From the NCBI GenBank assembly GCA_910585605.1, contig CAJUFL010000025.1, forward strand, positions 1 to 55,309: a stretch of 55,309 nt of DNA. Direction: 5' to 3'. Made by a program: the position numbers and the translations under genes. The stretch is from an uncultured Lachnospiraceae bacterium (GTDB lineage Bacteria; Bacillota; Clostridia; Lachnospirales; Lachnospiraceae). This document shows, piece after piece, positions 7,409 to 16,201 of this stretch (positions within the stretch are counted from its first letter, which is position 1; the number at the start of each line of letters is the position of its first letter). Under the pieces are notes generated by a model, which did not search any database, had not been told where the DNA came from, and saw nothing but the letters and a program-made list of their open reading frames with translations.

Positions 7409-8965
7409 ATGGAGATAAAATATAACAAGGAGAATGAGATAGATTTACCGATTAGCCCAAGCCTTGAAAAAAATATAGAAGCATTGGATTCTATTTTCAG
7501 TGAGTGGGGAGATATTGTTAAAAAGAAGTTTGTACTGGAGCGTGCAGAGGATACGCTGGATATGTACATTATCTATATTGATGGTCTGACGGATAATGAA
7601 ATGGTGGAAAGGACGATCACCCGTCCGCTTTTGTATGAGTGGAGAAATGCAGGTCCTGGGGATGCAGGAAATACGAAAGAAGAAAAGAAAATGCAGGGAG
7701 ATGATGTTTTTAAACGCCTGTTCCATAATCAGACGGAAGCGGTGGATCTGGTGGAAAAAAAGACCATGATGGATGCGGTTTCAGCGGTGTTGAAAGGTGA
7801 TACTGCAATTTTCATAGACGGCGCTGATAAAGTGATGCTGCTGTCTACGAAAAAACTGCCTACCCGGTCTGTAGATTCTCCTCAAAAGGAAGGGGGGCTA
7901 AAGGGTCCCAGGGACAGTTTTAATGAAAATCTGCGTATTAATACTGCATTACTGCGACGTCGTATTAAGGACCCTAAAATGAAAGCAAAACAGAATCATC
8001 TGGGGCAGCGCTCACGGACGGAATATGCATTGATGTATATGGAGGATCTGGTATATCCCTCTTTACTTGACGAGATTGAAAAGAGGTTAGAGAGCTTTAC
8101 CATTGATGGGGTTTTTGACAGCGGAATGCTGGTGCATTTATTGGAAGAAAAGTGGTATTCCCCTTTTCCACAGGTGCAGACGACAGAACGCCCGGATAAA
8201 GCGGCTTCTGCCATTATGGAGGGGCGTGTTGTACTGGTAGTGGACAATTCGCCGGAGGTTATTATCCTGCCAACTACATTTAATACGTTTTTTCAGGCGG
8301 CAGACGATTACTACAACCGGTTTGCCGTGGGAAGCTTTGCAAGATGCCTGCGTTATCTGGCAGCATATATTACGGTGCTTCTGCCCGGATTATATATTGC
8401 GATAACCTGCTATTATCCCCAGGTACTTCCTACGGATTTTCTGCTTGCCATTGTAGGGGCGAGAAATGATATTACGTTCCCGATCGTGGTGGAGGTTCTT
8501 TTGATGGAATTTCTGTTTGAAATTTTGAGGGAAGCAGGAATCCGGCTCCCGGGGCAGATGGGAAATACTATCGGTGTGGTGGGGGGGCTGATTGTGGGGC
8601 AGGCAGCAGTAGAGGCTTCCCTGGTCAGCACCATAGTAGTGATTGTGGTGGCACTTACGGCCATTGCTTCTTTTGCCATTCCCAATGAAGAGTTTTCATC
8701 CACCTTCCGCCTTTTAAAGTTTGCAATGATATTTTTGGGCGCAGTCTGGGGACTGTACGGAATCATGCTGGGGATTCTGATCATCCAGATCCATCTGGCA
8801 TCCATGGAAAGCTTTGGAATTCCGTATATGATGCCGCTTGTTTCAGGAAGTATTGATGATGAACTGGAGTTTCAGGATTTTATACTGCGCAAACCGATTT
8901 TCACAATGCATAACCGCCCTCTTTATGCAAGGCGGGGAGCAAGAAGACGGTTTTGGAGGAGGTAA
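7409..8965 (+). CDS. Spore germination receptor A subunit (GerA family)
   Basis: This is the A subunit of a Ger-type nutrient germinant receptor in the spore inner membrane. The 518-residue protein has a soluble N-terminal part (about 1-305) containing FIDGADKVMLLSTK and the family segment PLLPTTFNTFFQ-like VIILPTTFNTFFQAADDYY, followed by a membrane region with about five helices (310-480). The C-terminus is basic. TTG at 7394 and ATG at 7403 are alternatives, but AAGGAG at 7397-7402 spaces correctly for 7409. It is first in a three-gene operon with B and C subunits. Confidence 0.9.
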   Translation: MEIKYNKENEIDLPISPSLEKNIEALDSIFSEWGDIVKKKFVLERAEDTLDMYIIYIDGLTDNEMVERTITRPLLYEWRNAGPGDAGNTKEEKKMQGDDVFKRLFHNQTEAVDLVEKKTMMDAVSAVLKGDTAIFIDGADKVMLLSTKKLPTRSVDSPQKEGGLKGPRDSFNENLRINTALLRRRIKDPKMKAKQNHLGQRSRTEYALMYMEDLVYPSLLDEIEKRLESFTIDGVFDSGMLVHLLEEKWYSPFPQVQTTERPDKAASAIMEGRVVLVVDNSPEVIILPTTFNTFFQAADDYYNRFAVGSFARCLRYLAAYITVLLPGLYIAITCYYPQVLPTDFLLAIVGARNDITFPIVVEVLLMEFLFEILREAGIRLPGQMGNTIGVVGGLIVGQAAVEASLVSTIVVIVVALTAIASFAIPNEEFSSTFRLLKFAMIFLGAVWGLYGIMLGILIIQIHLASMESFGIPYMMPLVSGSIDDELEFQDFILRKPIFTMHNRPLYARRGARRRFWRR

Positions 8966-8968
8966 AGA

Positions 8969-10162
8969 ATGTTTAGTCGTAACGGAAAGATTTCAGAAAA
9001 GCAAATGCGCCGTATGCTGGTACTATCTGTTTTTGCCAGCAGTATCTTTGTAATCCCATATTTGTCTGCCCGTCTTTTTAAAACAGGCATTTTCCCGGGG
9101 TTATTGGTGTTTTGTGTGTTTTCCTGTATTTATGTGAGCTGTATTTACGGGATAGGGGCATGGTATGAAAAGAAAGGGGATTCCGGTGGCTTCGTAAAGG
9201 TTCTTGAAGATACCGGGGCAGCGGGAAAAGGGTTATTGCTGTTACAGGTGATCCGGCTGCTGATTCGGCTGGCATTTTATATAATCCTTGCCATATCTAT
9301 ATTAGGGGAAGCACAGGTTCCGTTTATGCAGGAGGGGGAGCAGGGAAGCATTGCAAATCTTTTTGTGGTACTGCCGCTTTTACTGGCGGCCCTGTATGGT
9401 GCAAACAGAAATGTGGAAAAGCAGGGACGTATTCATGAAATGATATTCTGGGTGTTATTTGTCCCATTTATTGTTGTGATCTTATTTGGTTTAAGGGAGG
9501 TAGATTACCGGGTATTTGTGCCTCATTGGGATGTGTCATTCCGAAAGCTGGTTCTATACGGATATGCACTGCTGACCTTTATTTTACCGGTAGAAAACTA
9601 TCTCTATTTAAGACCTGTTCTTCAAAAAAGAAAGACAACGGTAAAAAAGGAAAAAGCGGGAGACGGAACGGAGCAGGGAAGCACCCTTTATGGAAAAAGG
9701 CAGAATCTATGGGTATCCTATACCGCAGTTTTGATGACAATTTTACTGACCGTGGTGCTCACACTGTTTCTGCTTGGTATTTATGGGGTAAATGGTGCCG
9801 GAAAAGAAGAAATGGTGACAATCGCCATCATGCGGTATATCAGACTTCCTTTTGGTGTGCTGGAGCGGTTTGATGTTTTAATGGTGTGGTTCTTTATGAC
9901 GGGCTGTTTCATTTTAATCTGCACCACACTCTATTATGCAGGGTTCCTGCTTAAGCTGTTGTGTAAAAAGATTAAGAGAATATGGCTGCTGGCAGCTGTT
10001 CTGGCAGTGTCTTTGGGTATTGTGATGTCACTACCTGAATATTCTGGATGTGTCATGTTGTTTTTGTTTTATGGTGTGATACTGGATATCCCGCTTTCAC
10101 TTGTCATTCCGCTGCTGGGAATCGGGCTTTCAAAGCAGGAAACGGAAGAAGAGGAGGTGTAA
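8969..10162 (+). CDS. Spore germination receptor B subunit (GerAB/GerB, APC-type transporter fold)
   Basis: The 397-residue, strongly hydrophobic protein has about ten predicted helices, consistent with the GerB family of amino-acid-permease-like germinant receptor subunits. The N-terminal KISEKQMRRMLVLSVFASS and the following LSARLF are typical of the family. The start lies 3 bases after the A-subunit stop, and its GGAGG box overlaps the end of that gene, which implies translational coupling. Germinant specificity cannot be read from the sequence. Confidence 0.88.
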   Translation: MFSRNGKISEKQMRRMLVLSVFASSIFVIPYLSARLFKTGIFPGLLVFCVFSCIYVSCIYGIGAWYEKKGDSGGFVKVLEDTGAAGKGLLLLQVIRLLIRLAFYIILAISILGEAQVPFMQEGEQGSIANLFVVLPLLLAALYGANRNVEKQGRIHEMIFWVLFVPFIVVILFGLREVDYRVFVPHWDVSFRKLVLYGYALLTFILPVENYLYLRPVLQKRKTTVKKEKAGDGTEQGSTLYGKRQNLWVSYTAVLMTILLTVVLTLFLLGIYGVNGAGKEEMVTIAIMRYIRLPFGVLERFDVLMVWFFMTGCFILICTTLYYAGFLLKLLCKKIKRIWLLAAVLAVSLGIVMSLPEYSGCVMLFLFYGVILDIPLSLVIPLLGIGLSKQETEEEEV

Positions 10163-10169
10163 GGAATTT

Positions 10170-10814
10170 ATGAAGGGTAATAAAACAGTATTCTTGCTTT
10201 TACTATTAGGCTGTGTGGCATTTCTGTCCGGGTGCGACAGAGGAAATGTCATGAATGACATGAGAAATGTGGAGGAGAGGGATTATGCGACCATTTTACT
10301 GGTTTCTGATGGAGAGGACGGGAAAAGATATCAGTTCTCCCTGGGAATCGCACAGGAAAAAAAGGTGGGGGAAAAGAGCCAGATAGAAGAGCTTTCCAGT
10401 TGGAACTGCAATGATTTTGAGGAACTGGCCAGAGAGTACCAGCTTGTAAAAGGCAAAGACCTTTCCCTGTCACATCTGAAGGTGATCCTGTTATCCATGG
10501 AACAGATGGATATTATGGAAGAAATGCAGGAATTCCTGTATTTGTTGGACGAAAATGTGGAAGTTGCAAAGACCTGTCCGGTTTTGGAATTGAAGGAAAA
10601 GGATAAATTTTTAAAGTATCTGAAAAAAGCAGAGGAACCCGTAGGAACTTACCTGAATAATATGATGGAGGCGGGAAAAAGGCAGGGAAGGAATATTCCG
10701 TGGTTAAAGGACTATTTAAAAGCGCTCAGGGAGGGAACGGATGTAGAGGTCTATTTTCTGGAAAAGGTATCAGAGGGATGGGAGCTTTGCTGTAGAAAGC
10801 TGATAAAGACGTAA
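10170..10814 (+). CDS. Short GerC-type germination lipoprotein
   Basis: The protein has a lipoprotein signal (basic start, hydrophobic run, lipobox LSGC with the lipidated Cys at residue 22) and, by position, is the C subunit of the receptor. It is only 214 residues, against roughly 350-400 for classical GerC proteins. It seems to contain the N-terminal region (YATILLVSDG, KDLSLSHLKVILLS) and to lack the conserved C-terminal domain. The frame is intact and the gene ends cleanly, so this may be a naturally short lineage form. The start at 10170 is set by GGAGG at 10153 and the signal peptide; an in-frame GTG/ATG extension from 10101 overlaps the B subunit and is rejected. Confidence 0.75.
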   Translation: MKGNKTVFLLLLLGCVAFLSGCDRGNVMNDMRNVEERDYATILLVSDGEDGKRYQFSLGIAQEKKVGEKSQIEELSSWNCNDFEELAREYQLVKGKDLSLSHLKVILLSMEQMDIMEEMQEFLYLLDENVEVAKTCPVLELKEKDKFLKYLKKAEEPVGTYLNNMMEAGKRQGRNIPWLKDYLKALREGTDVEVYFLEKVSEGWELCCRKLIKT

Positions 10815-10887
10815 ACCTCATGAATAAATTAAAAGGGATAGGATATACTTTCAGATAAAAGAACATGTAAAGAAGGAAGGATTGTTT

Positions 10888-11766
10888 ATGAAAGTATTTC
10901 GGGATATATTTGCAGCAATGATGATAGGGATAATGGGTGGTCTTTTGGTATCTACTATTTCTTATTATAATCAGCATAAAGAAAAAGGGATTTCCCATAC
11001 ACTGCTGGCTGTAGCAGACAGTTTTGACACTGTAGTAAGGGCTTATTCCTCAAAAGATGAAAATACTTTAGCAGCGGGAAACTGGAATGATAATCTGAAA
11101 AATAATGTACTGGAAGCTTTTGAAAAGGTAGAGGAAGGAGAAGAGTCTTCCCTATCGGGGGCATTTCTAAATGCTGTCCTATCAGGCGACAGCCAGGAAA
11201 ATGATATTCTGGCTATGGATGGTGAAGACGGCGGCATTGACGAGGGAGCACCCTATTCCGGAATTTTACGGTTTCATGTCCGTGCAAACAGTGATTCAGA
11301 TGAAGACCAGGCACTTAAGATGGCGGTAAAAGAAGATGTGATCACCCTGTTAAAGCCGTTGCTGGAAGAATGCAAAAATGTGGAAGAGAGCAAGGAAGTC
11401 ATTGTATCTAATCTACAAAGTATTTATGCCTCGGCAATCAATACCATTATGGAACAAGGATATGACTATAATGTTAAGGTATATGTGACAGAAGAGGAAT
11501 TTCCGGCTAAAACATATGGGGACCTGACTTTCCCGGACGGAAACTATCAGGCACTCCGAATTGATATCGGAGAGGCCAAAGGACAGAACTGGTGGTGTGT
11601 CATGTATCCGCCGCTTTGTTTTATTGATGATTCTACCGTTATCGTGCCAGAGGAAGGAAAGGAAGTTTTGAAAGAGAATCTTACACCTAAGGAGTATGAG
11701 GACTTATTTGCCCATTCCAAGGTAAAAGGAAGATCCTGGCTGTATGACTGGATTACGGGAAAATAA
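10888..11766 (+). CDS. spoIIR: Stage II sporulation protein R
   Basis: SpoIIR is made in the forespore and secreted into the intermembrane space, where it triggers SpoIIGA to cleave pro-sigma-E in the mother cell. The 292-residue protein has an N-terminal signal/anchor (about residues 8-24), a poorly conserved acidic spacer, and the family domain from about residue 128: ILRFHVRANSDSDEDQALK, then YGDLTFPDGNYQALRIDIG and GQNWWCVMYPPLCF. AAGGAAGG at 10873-10880 favours the ATG at 10888 over the TTG at 10882. No convincing sigma-F promoter was found upstream. Confidence 0.93.
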   Translation: MKVFRDIFAAMMIGIMGGLLVSTISYYNQHKEKGISHTLLAVADSFDTVVRAYSSKDENTLAAGNWNDNLKNNVLEAFEKVEEGEESSLSGAFLNAVLSGDSQENDILAMDGEDGGIDEGAPYSGILRFHVRANSDSDEDQALKMAVKEDVITLLKPLLEECKNVEESKEVIVSNLQSIYASAINTIMEQGYDYNVKVYVTEEEFPAKTYGDLTFPDGNYQALRIDIGEAKGQNWWCVMYPPLCFIDDSTVIVPEEGKEVLKENLTPKEYEDLFAHSKVKGRSWLYDWITGK

Positions 11767-11814
11767 AGATTTCTGCCACCTGAAATTTACTTTTAAAGAG
11801 GTGTCTGCTATACT

Positions 11815-11951
11815 GGGGCTGTCGCATTAATAATTATTTTTTTTGCAATACAATTTTAATAAAGAACGCTGCAACTCGTTGCTTAATTTCCGCTTATCTT
11901 TATTAAAGTTGTATAGTAAAATGAATAATCAAGATTTAATGCGGACAGCCC
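11815..11951. mobile_element. MITE-like palindromic element, copy 2
   Basis: The terminal inverted repeats are 11816-11830 and 11936-11951 (GGGCTGTCGCATTAA and its near complement). Nested inside is a second inverted pair, TACAATTTTAATAAAG around 11839 and its near complement around 11898. The roughly 136-base element has no coding capacity. It lies between spoIIR and the next lipoprotein gene and supplies part of a false N-terminal extension to that gene's frame. Related ends occur at 2854 and 55257. Confidence 0.6.
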
Positions 11952-12031
11952 TTTTCTTTATAGGGCGGATTTTGGATAAACGGAGGTTGGGCGGAGTGGG
12001 AAATATAAGGATAACGGAGATTAGGAGACAC

Positions 12032-13261
12032 ATGAAAAAGCGGAATGCCGGGATGATGGTGTTACTGTTGCTGTGTCTGTTTTTAAGCGGTTGTGGAAAT
12101 GTGCGGACAGAGGATGCAGTTGATGAAGATATAGGGGCTTCGACAATACAGACGAATGAGGAAGCCGTTTCGGATACTGCTGTGGATAAAGAATCACCGG
12201 ATACGGAAGACTTTTCTGATGAGCTGGAATTCGATGAGTCCAGCCTGATAAAAAGGGGCGATGGGGCAGATAATACCGGAAGTGCCAGAGATGGAGAAAT
12301 ATTAGAAGTTCATTTCATTGATATCGGTCAGGGAGATTCTATTTTAATCAGGCAGGGGAATTCTGCCATGTTGATCGATGCGGGCAATAATAGCAAGGGT
12401 ACGGCAGTGTGGTCATATTTGCGAAGCCTGAATGTGGAATCCTTAGATTATGCGGTAGCTACCCATCCGGACGCAGACCATATCGGAGGGCTGGATGTTA
12501 TTCTATATAAGATTGACTGCGGTATGATCTTTATGCCGTCTGTAAAAAAGGATACAAAGACCTATGAGGAATTAATGGATACCATAAAACAGAGACGACA
12601 GACATATATTGTACCTGAAAGGGGTAATATTTATGCACTTGGAAATGCACAGTTTGAGATTCTGACGGACACGGGAAGAGATTATGGAGAGAATGTAAAT
12701 GATTATTCCATTGCTCTCAGGCTGGTTTTTGGCAATACTTCTTTTTTATTTACGGGAGATGCGGAGGAAGCGGCAGAACGTGATATGATAGAGGGCGGAC
12801 AAAATCTTTTATCGGATGTGTATAAGGCTTCCCATCACGGCGCGGATACGGCAAATACTGAAGAATTTTTGACTGCGGTCAATCCAAAGTACTGTGTCAT
12901 CAGCTGTGGGCAGGATAATACATATGGACATCCCCGGGCAGGATTTTTAAATCGGCTTCGTGCTATGGGGGTAAAGGTGTTCCGAACTGATGAACAGGGT
13001 ACGGTGGTTGCAGTTTCGGATGGGGAAAATATTACCTTTAATACAGGTTCTTCCACGTCATGGATAGCGGGAGAACCAATGGGAAGTGAAGAAAATAGTG
13101 GAAACGGTCACTACATTATAAATACCGGTACAAAGAAATTTCATAAACCGGATTGCAGCAGCGTAAAAAAGATGTCCGATCAAAATAAAAAAGAATCCGT
13201 TCAGTCAAGAGAAGAATTGATCGCAGAGGGATATGAACCTTGTAAGAATTGTAATCCGTGA
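12032..13261 (+). CDS. ComEC-like metallo-beta-lactamase lipoprotein with a C-terminal Ada-like zinc motif
   Basis: The 409-residue protein has a lipoprotein signal (LSGC, Cys at residue 21), an acidic linker, and a metallo-beta-lactamase domain like the C-terminal part of ComEC (about 90-335): FIDIGQGDS, the ligand motif THPDADHIGG, FTGDAEE and KASHHGAD. A short C-terminal domain reads FHKPDCSSVKKM then GYEPCKNCNP, the H/C spacing seen in Ada-type zinc-binding tails fused to surface MBL proteins. Such proteins are thought to act as extracellular phosphodiesterases or nucleases; the substrate here is unknown. The frame opens at 11843 inside a repeat, but AGGAG at 12023 and the signal peptide select 12032. 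Confidence 0.88.
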   Translation: MKKRNAGMMVLLLLCLFLSGCGNVRTEDAVDEDIGASTIQTNEEAVSDTAVDKESPDTEDFSDELEFDESSLIKRGDGADNTGSARDGEILEVHFIDIGQGDSILIRQGNSAMLIDAGNNSKGTAVWSYLRSLNVESLDYAVATHPDADHIGGLDVILYKIDCGMIFMPSVKKDTKTYEELMDTIKQRRQTYIVPERGNIYALGNAQFEILTDTGRDYGENVNDYSIALRLVFGNTSFLFTGDAEEAAERDMIEGGQNLLSDVYKASHHGADTANTEEFLTAVNPKYCVISCGQDNTYGHPRAGFLNRLRAMGVKVFRTDEQGTVVAVSDGENITFNTGSSTSWIAGEPMGSEENSGNGHYIINTGTKKFHKPDCSSVKKMSDQNKKESVQSREELIAEGYEPCKNCNP

Positions 13262-13284
13262 AGTTCTTAAAAAGATATATAGAT

Positions 13285-13333
13285 AAAAGAAGAGAGAAAT
13301 GCATGTAACGAAAATGCGGTTCTCTCTTCTTTT
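13285..13333. terminator. Bidirectional terminator between convergent lipoprotein genes
   Basis: The arms 13285-13303 and 13315-13333 pair over 19 bases with two mismatches. A and T runs at the outer ends give a U-tail on both strands, serving the plus gene ending at 13261 and the minus gene ending at 13365. Confidence 0.8.
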
Positions 13334-13364
13334 AAATGAAAGCTTCATAAGTTTCGGTAATGTT

Positions 13365-14129
13365 TTACTCTGCGGTCTCAGAAGATTCCGGATCATCAGG
13401 ATTAGCAGATTCCGTAGTCTCTGTAGAATTATCGGATTCCGTTGCGGGAGTCGGATTTTCCCTGATGTAGAGAATGTTCTGGTCAATCTTTAAGAAATCC
13501 TCATCTGCAATATAATAGTAATCATCAGATGGCTGAATAGGAATTTCCAGCACAACAGGGTCCATATAACCTGCTTTATCGGTGGTACTCTTCAGAATAT
13601 CAATAATACCCTCTGCAAATTCAGTTTCATAATCAACCTCTGTTGTATTGTTGTAATCCCCTTCGTCTACCCGGGAATTGAAATTTTCGATATATTTTAC
13701 TACCTGATCATAAGTAGTCTCTAAGGTATCTAAAGGATAAACGGTAAGCTCCAGAGTGTAGCTCTCGGAATCATCATCCTTCTTTACATTTGTAATCTCA
13801 TACTTGGCATTGGAAAAGATAGATTGTGCAAGATAGTAAAACTCTGAAAGAATTGTACCGTCATCCACTTCTTTTACTCCGTAATAGTTCATCAGGTTAT
13901 GAGCCTGATAGTCCATATTTGCAACATATACAGCTTCTGCATCCTTTTGGGAAACACCTGTTAAAGTCATATAATCCTTCGATACATTTTTATAATTAAT
14001 ATCTAACAGACTTATGACATATCTGGAATATACCTTTGATTTGCTGTCAAATAGGGAACATCCTGCCAAAGATAACATCATGATACATATCATGGAAAAA
14101 ATAGTTGTTTTTTTTATTACTGATTTCAT
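13365..14129 (-). CDS. Putative lipoprotein, function unknown
   Basis: The 254-residue protein starts with a lipoprotein signal (basic start, LSLAGC lipobox, Cys at residue 24), so it is anchored outside the membrane. The mature part is rich in Asp, Tyr and Thr and ends in a low-complexity Thr/Ser/Glu/Asp tail (about residues 228-254) that looks like a disordered extension. The duplicated pattern YxVxxxxKN near the N-terminus and the overall composition resemble small surface lipoproteins of Lachnospiraceae, but I recognise no named domain. A good AGGAGG box precedes the ATG on the minus strand, and a consensus-spaced promoter lies upstream. Confidence 0.75.
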   Translation of the reverse strand: MKSVIKKTTIFSMICIMMLSLAGCSLFDSKSKVYSRYVISLLDINYKNVSKDYMTLTGVSQKDAEAVYVANMDYQAHNLMNYYGVKEVDDGTILSEFYYLAQSIFSNAKYEITNVKKDDDSESYTLELTVYPLDTLETTYDQVVKYIENFNSRVDEGDYNNTTEVDYETEFAEGIIDILKSTTDKAGYMDPVVLEIPIQPSDDYYYIADEDFLKIDQNILYIRENPTPATESDNSTETTESANPDDPESSETAE

Positions 14130-14234
14130 ATATATCAGCCTCCTGGAATTATGATTTGAAACTTCATTTCAGAAAGCGTTATGATACCCTAAAAAGCATC
14201 TCTGCCAAATTCCAAAATTCCGCTAACCAAAGGT

Positions 14235-14263
14235 AGTATAACATAAATTAAAGTAAGTGTCTA
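14235..14263 (-). promoter_or_regulatory. Candidate promoter of the minus-strand lipoprotein
   Basis: On the minus strand TAGACA (14263-14258) is followed by a 17-base spacer and TATACT (14240-14235), about 105 bases before the start codon. Both boxes match consensus at five of six positions. Confidence 0.55.
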
Positions 14264-14339
14264 TTGGTAATAATATAGATATCTGCTATGGTTCGGCAGA
14301 TGTGCCGGAACCGGTGCAGGACACAAATCATATGGCTGC

Positions 14340-14368
14340 TTGACATCAATATCAGGAAATGACATAAT
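14340..14368 (+). promoter_or_regulatory. Candidate promoter of the membrane protein-tatD operon
   Basis: A perfect TTGACA at 14340-14345, a 17-base spacer and CATAAT at 14363-14368 predict a transcript starting near 14375, with a leader of about 117 bases. Confidence 0.6.
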
Positions 14369-14374
14369 TACAGA

Positions 14375-14491
14375 CAATCAATTTGTGTGAATAACGAGCC
14401 AAGCGTAGGTACTTGTATTTACATTTGGTGACTATCGCATCAGACGAAGTCTGCAAAGCAAAATTGGATACAATTAAAAGGAGAAATTTAG
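14375..14491 (+). promoter_or_regulatory. Structured 5' leader
   Basis: The predicted leader contains a 14-pair stem (14399-14412 with 14415-14428) that relies on several G-U pairs and so is more stable as RNA than as a DNA palindrome. A CAGAC-GAA-GTCTG hairpin follows at 14441-14453. Right after it lies TGCAAAGCAAAATTGGATAC, which recurs with one base change before fliS (52305-52323). No known riboswitch class was recognised. Confidence 0.4.
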
Positions 14492-16201
14492 ATGAAAAAG
14501 AATGGTGGCAGCATAGTGGCTGCAATAGTACTTTCCGTGCTATGGCTTGGAATTAATTATTATATCTATTATCCGGCACTGAATATTCAGAGCCAGGAAT
14601 TCTGGTGCTGGCTTTTGGTACATTCGGTCATTATCAGTCTGATTTTTATTTTTACCGGTATAGTCGGAAGGAGCAAAAAAGAGAAATTTACCAAAGGGAT
14701 TAAGAAAAATTTTGAGTATTTCCGCTATGGAAAAGGGCGGATTCAGCTGGCATTACTGGTGCTGATTCCCATATTCTGCTTGTTGGTTTTATTTTTCGGC
14801 AATCTTGCGGGGGCAGCCATATTTAATGCAAAGAGATATGCGGGGCTTTTAAATGTGGAACAAAGAGATTTTGTTACGGATATTCCGGAGTCCGAAAATG
14901 TTGATAACATTGCATTGATGGATACCAACAGTGCACGGGTTTTTGGTGACCGCAAGATTGGTTCCCTGTCGGATGTGGTCAGCCAGTTTGAGGTAGAAGA
15001 AGAATATACCCAGATTAATATTGATAATAAACCTATGAAGGTGGCAAACCTTCAATATGCAGATTTCTTTAAGTATTTAAGCAACCGGAAAGAGGGGATT
15101 CCCGGATATGTCATGGTAAATCCGGTGGACTCCACGGCACAGTATATAAAACTGGAGCAGGGGATGAAATATGTACCGTCCGGTCATTTTAACGATAATA
15201 TTTACCGGTATGTACAAATGCATAATCCCACAAGGATATTTGACGGCTGCTATTTTGAAGTAAATGATGAGGGAAAACCCTGTTATGTATGCCCTGTACT
15301 GCATGCCAGAGTAGGACTGTTCGGAGGTATGGATGTAAAGGGTGCGGTACTATGTGATCCGGTAAATGGGGAAATGGAGTATTATGACGTAGCAGATATT
15401 CCTGCATGGGTGGACCGGGTTTTTGACGGGGAACTGCTGGAGGATAAATTTAACTGGTATGGGCTGTTTTCCAACGGATACTGGAACAGTGTAATCGGGC
15501 AGAAGGGATGTATCCAGACAACGGATGATTATGGGTATAAGACAATTGAAGATGATGTCTGGATATATACCGGTGTCACTTCCGTAACGGGAGATGCTTC
15601 TAATGTAGGATTTGTAATGATCAATCAAAGAACTTCGGAAGCAAGGTGTTACAGCATTTCTGGTGCAGAAGAATATTCTGCTATGTCTTCCGCTGAAGGG
15701 GAGGTGCAGGAGAAAAATTATAAGGCGTCTTTTCCGAGCCTGATCAACGTGGATGGAACTCCTTCTTATATCATGGTGCTGACTGATAACGGCGGTCTTG
15801 TGAAAATGTATGCCATGGTCAATGTGGAGCAGTATAACCTGGTGGTTACCGCCGAGTCTCAGGAGGAGGTGTTTGCCAGATATAGGAGCATGCTGGCGAA
15901 GGAAGGCATAAATGATGATACTCCTTTGGATGTGGAGGAGGAGAGTGACAGGATAAAAGAAATTTCGTTTACCGTGACAGATATGGAATATGTCACCATG
16001 GAGGGGGAGACCTATGTATACCTCAAAGATAGAGATGGAAATGTATATAAGCAGAAGTTTTCTGATGACGAGAGTGTGATTAAGATATCTGCTGGTGATA
16101 CGGTATTTGTTCAGTATGAGGAAAAAGAAAGTGGAATACACCGGATTATAACGATGGAGAAAAAAAGCAGTAAAAGTACGGTAAAGGATGAAAGCATATG
16201 A
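14492..16201 (+). CDS. Large membrane protein with extracytoplasmic domain, function unknown
   Basis: The 569-residue protein has three hydrophobic segments near the N-terminus (about 8-28, 38-58 and 85-110), then a long hydrophilic part (about 115-569) probably outside the membrane. A C-terminal piece (about 490-555, with EGETYVYLKDRDGNVYKQKF) looks like a small beta-barrel/OB-like domain. I do not recognise the family. Its stop overlaps the tatD start in an ATGA arrangement, so the two are translationally coupled. AAAGGAG precedes the start. Confidence 0.8.
   Translation: MKKNGGSIVAAIVLSVLWLGINYYIYYPALNIQSQEFWCWLLVHSVIISLIFIFTGIVGRSKKEKFTKGIKKNFEYFRYGKGRIQLALLVLIPIFCLLVLFFGNLAGAAIFNAKRYAGLLNVEQRDFVTDIPESENVDNIALMDTNSARVFGDRKIGSLSDVVSQFEVEEEYTQINIDNKPMKVANLQYADFFKYLSNRKEGIPGYVMVNPVDSTAQYIKLEQGMKYVPSGHFNDNIYRYVQMHNPTRIFDGCYFEVNDEGKPCYVCPVLHARVGLFGGMDVKGAVLCDPVNGEMEYYDVADIPAWVDRVFDGELLEDKFNWYGLFSNGYWNSVIGQKGCIQTTDDYGYKTIEDDVWIYTGVTSVTGDASNVGFVMINQRTSEARCYSISGAEEYSAMSSAEGEVQEKNYKASFPSLINVDGTPSYIMVLTDNGGLVKMYAMVNVEQYNLVVTAESQEEVFARYRSMLAKEGINDDTPLDVEEESDRIKEISFTVTDMEYVTMEGETYVYLKDRDGNVYKQKFSDDESVIKISAGDTVFVQYEEKESGIHRIITMEKKSSKSTVKDESI

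Noticed and set aside
10815..10887. Sigma-F promoter before spoIIR
   Set aside because: GGATATACT is close to the -10 pattern but fails at a conserved position and no matching -35 is present.
11843..12031. N-terminal extension of the metallo-beta-lactamase lipoprotein
   Set aside because: It begins inside the MITE-like element; the lipoprotein signal and ribosome binding site place the start at 12032.
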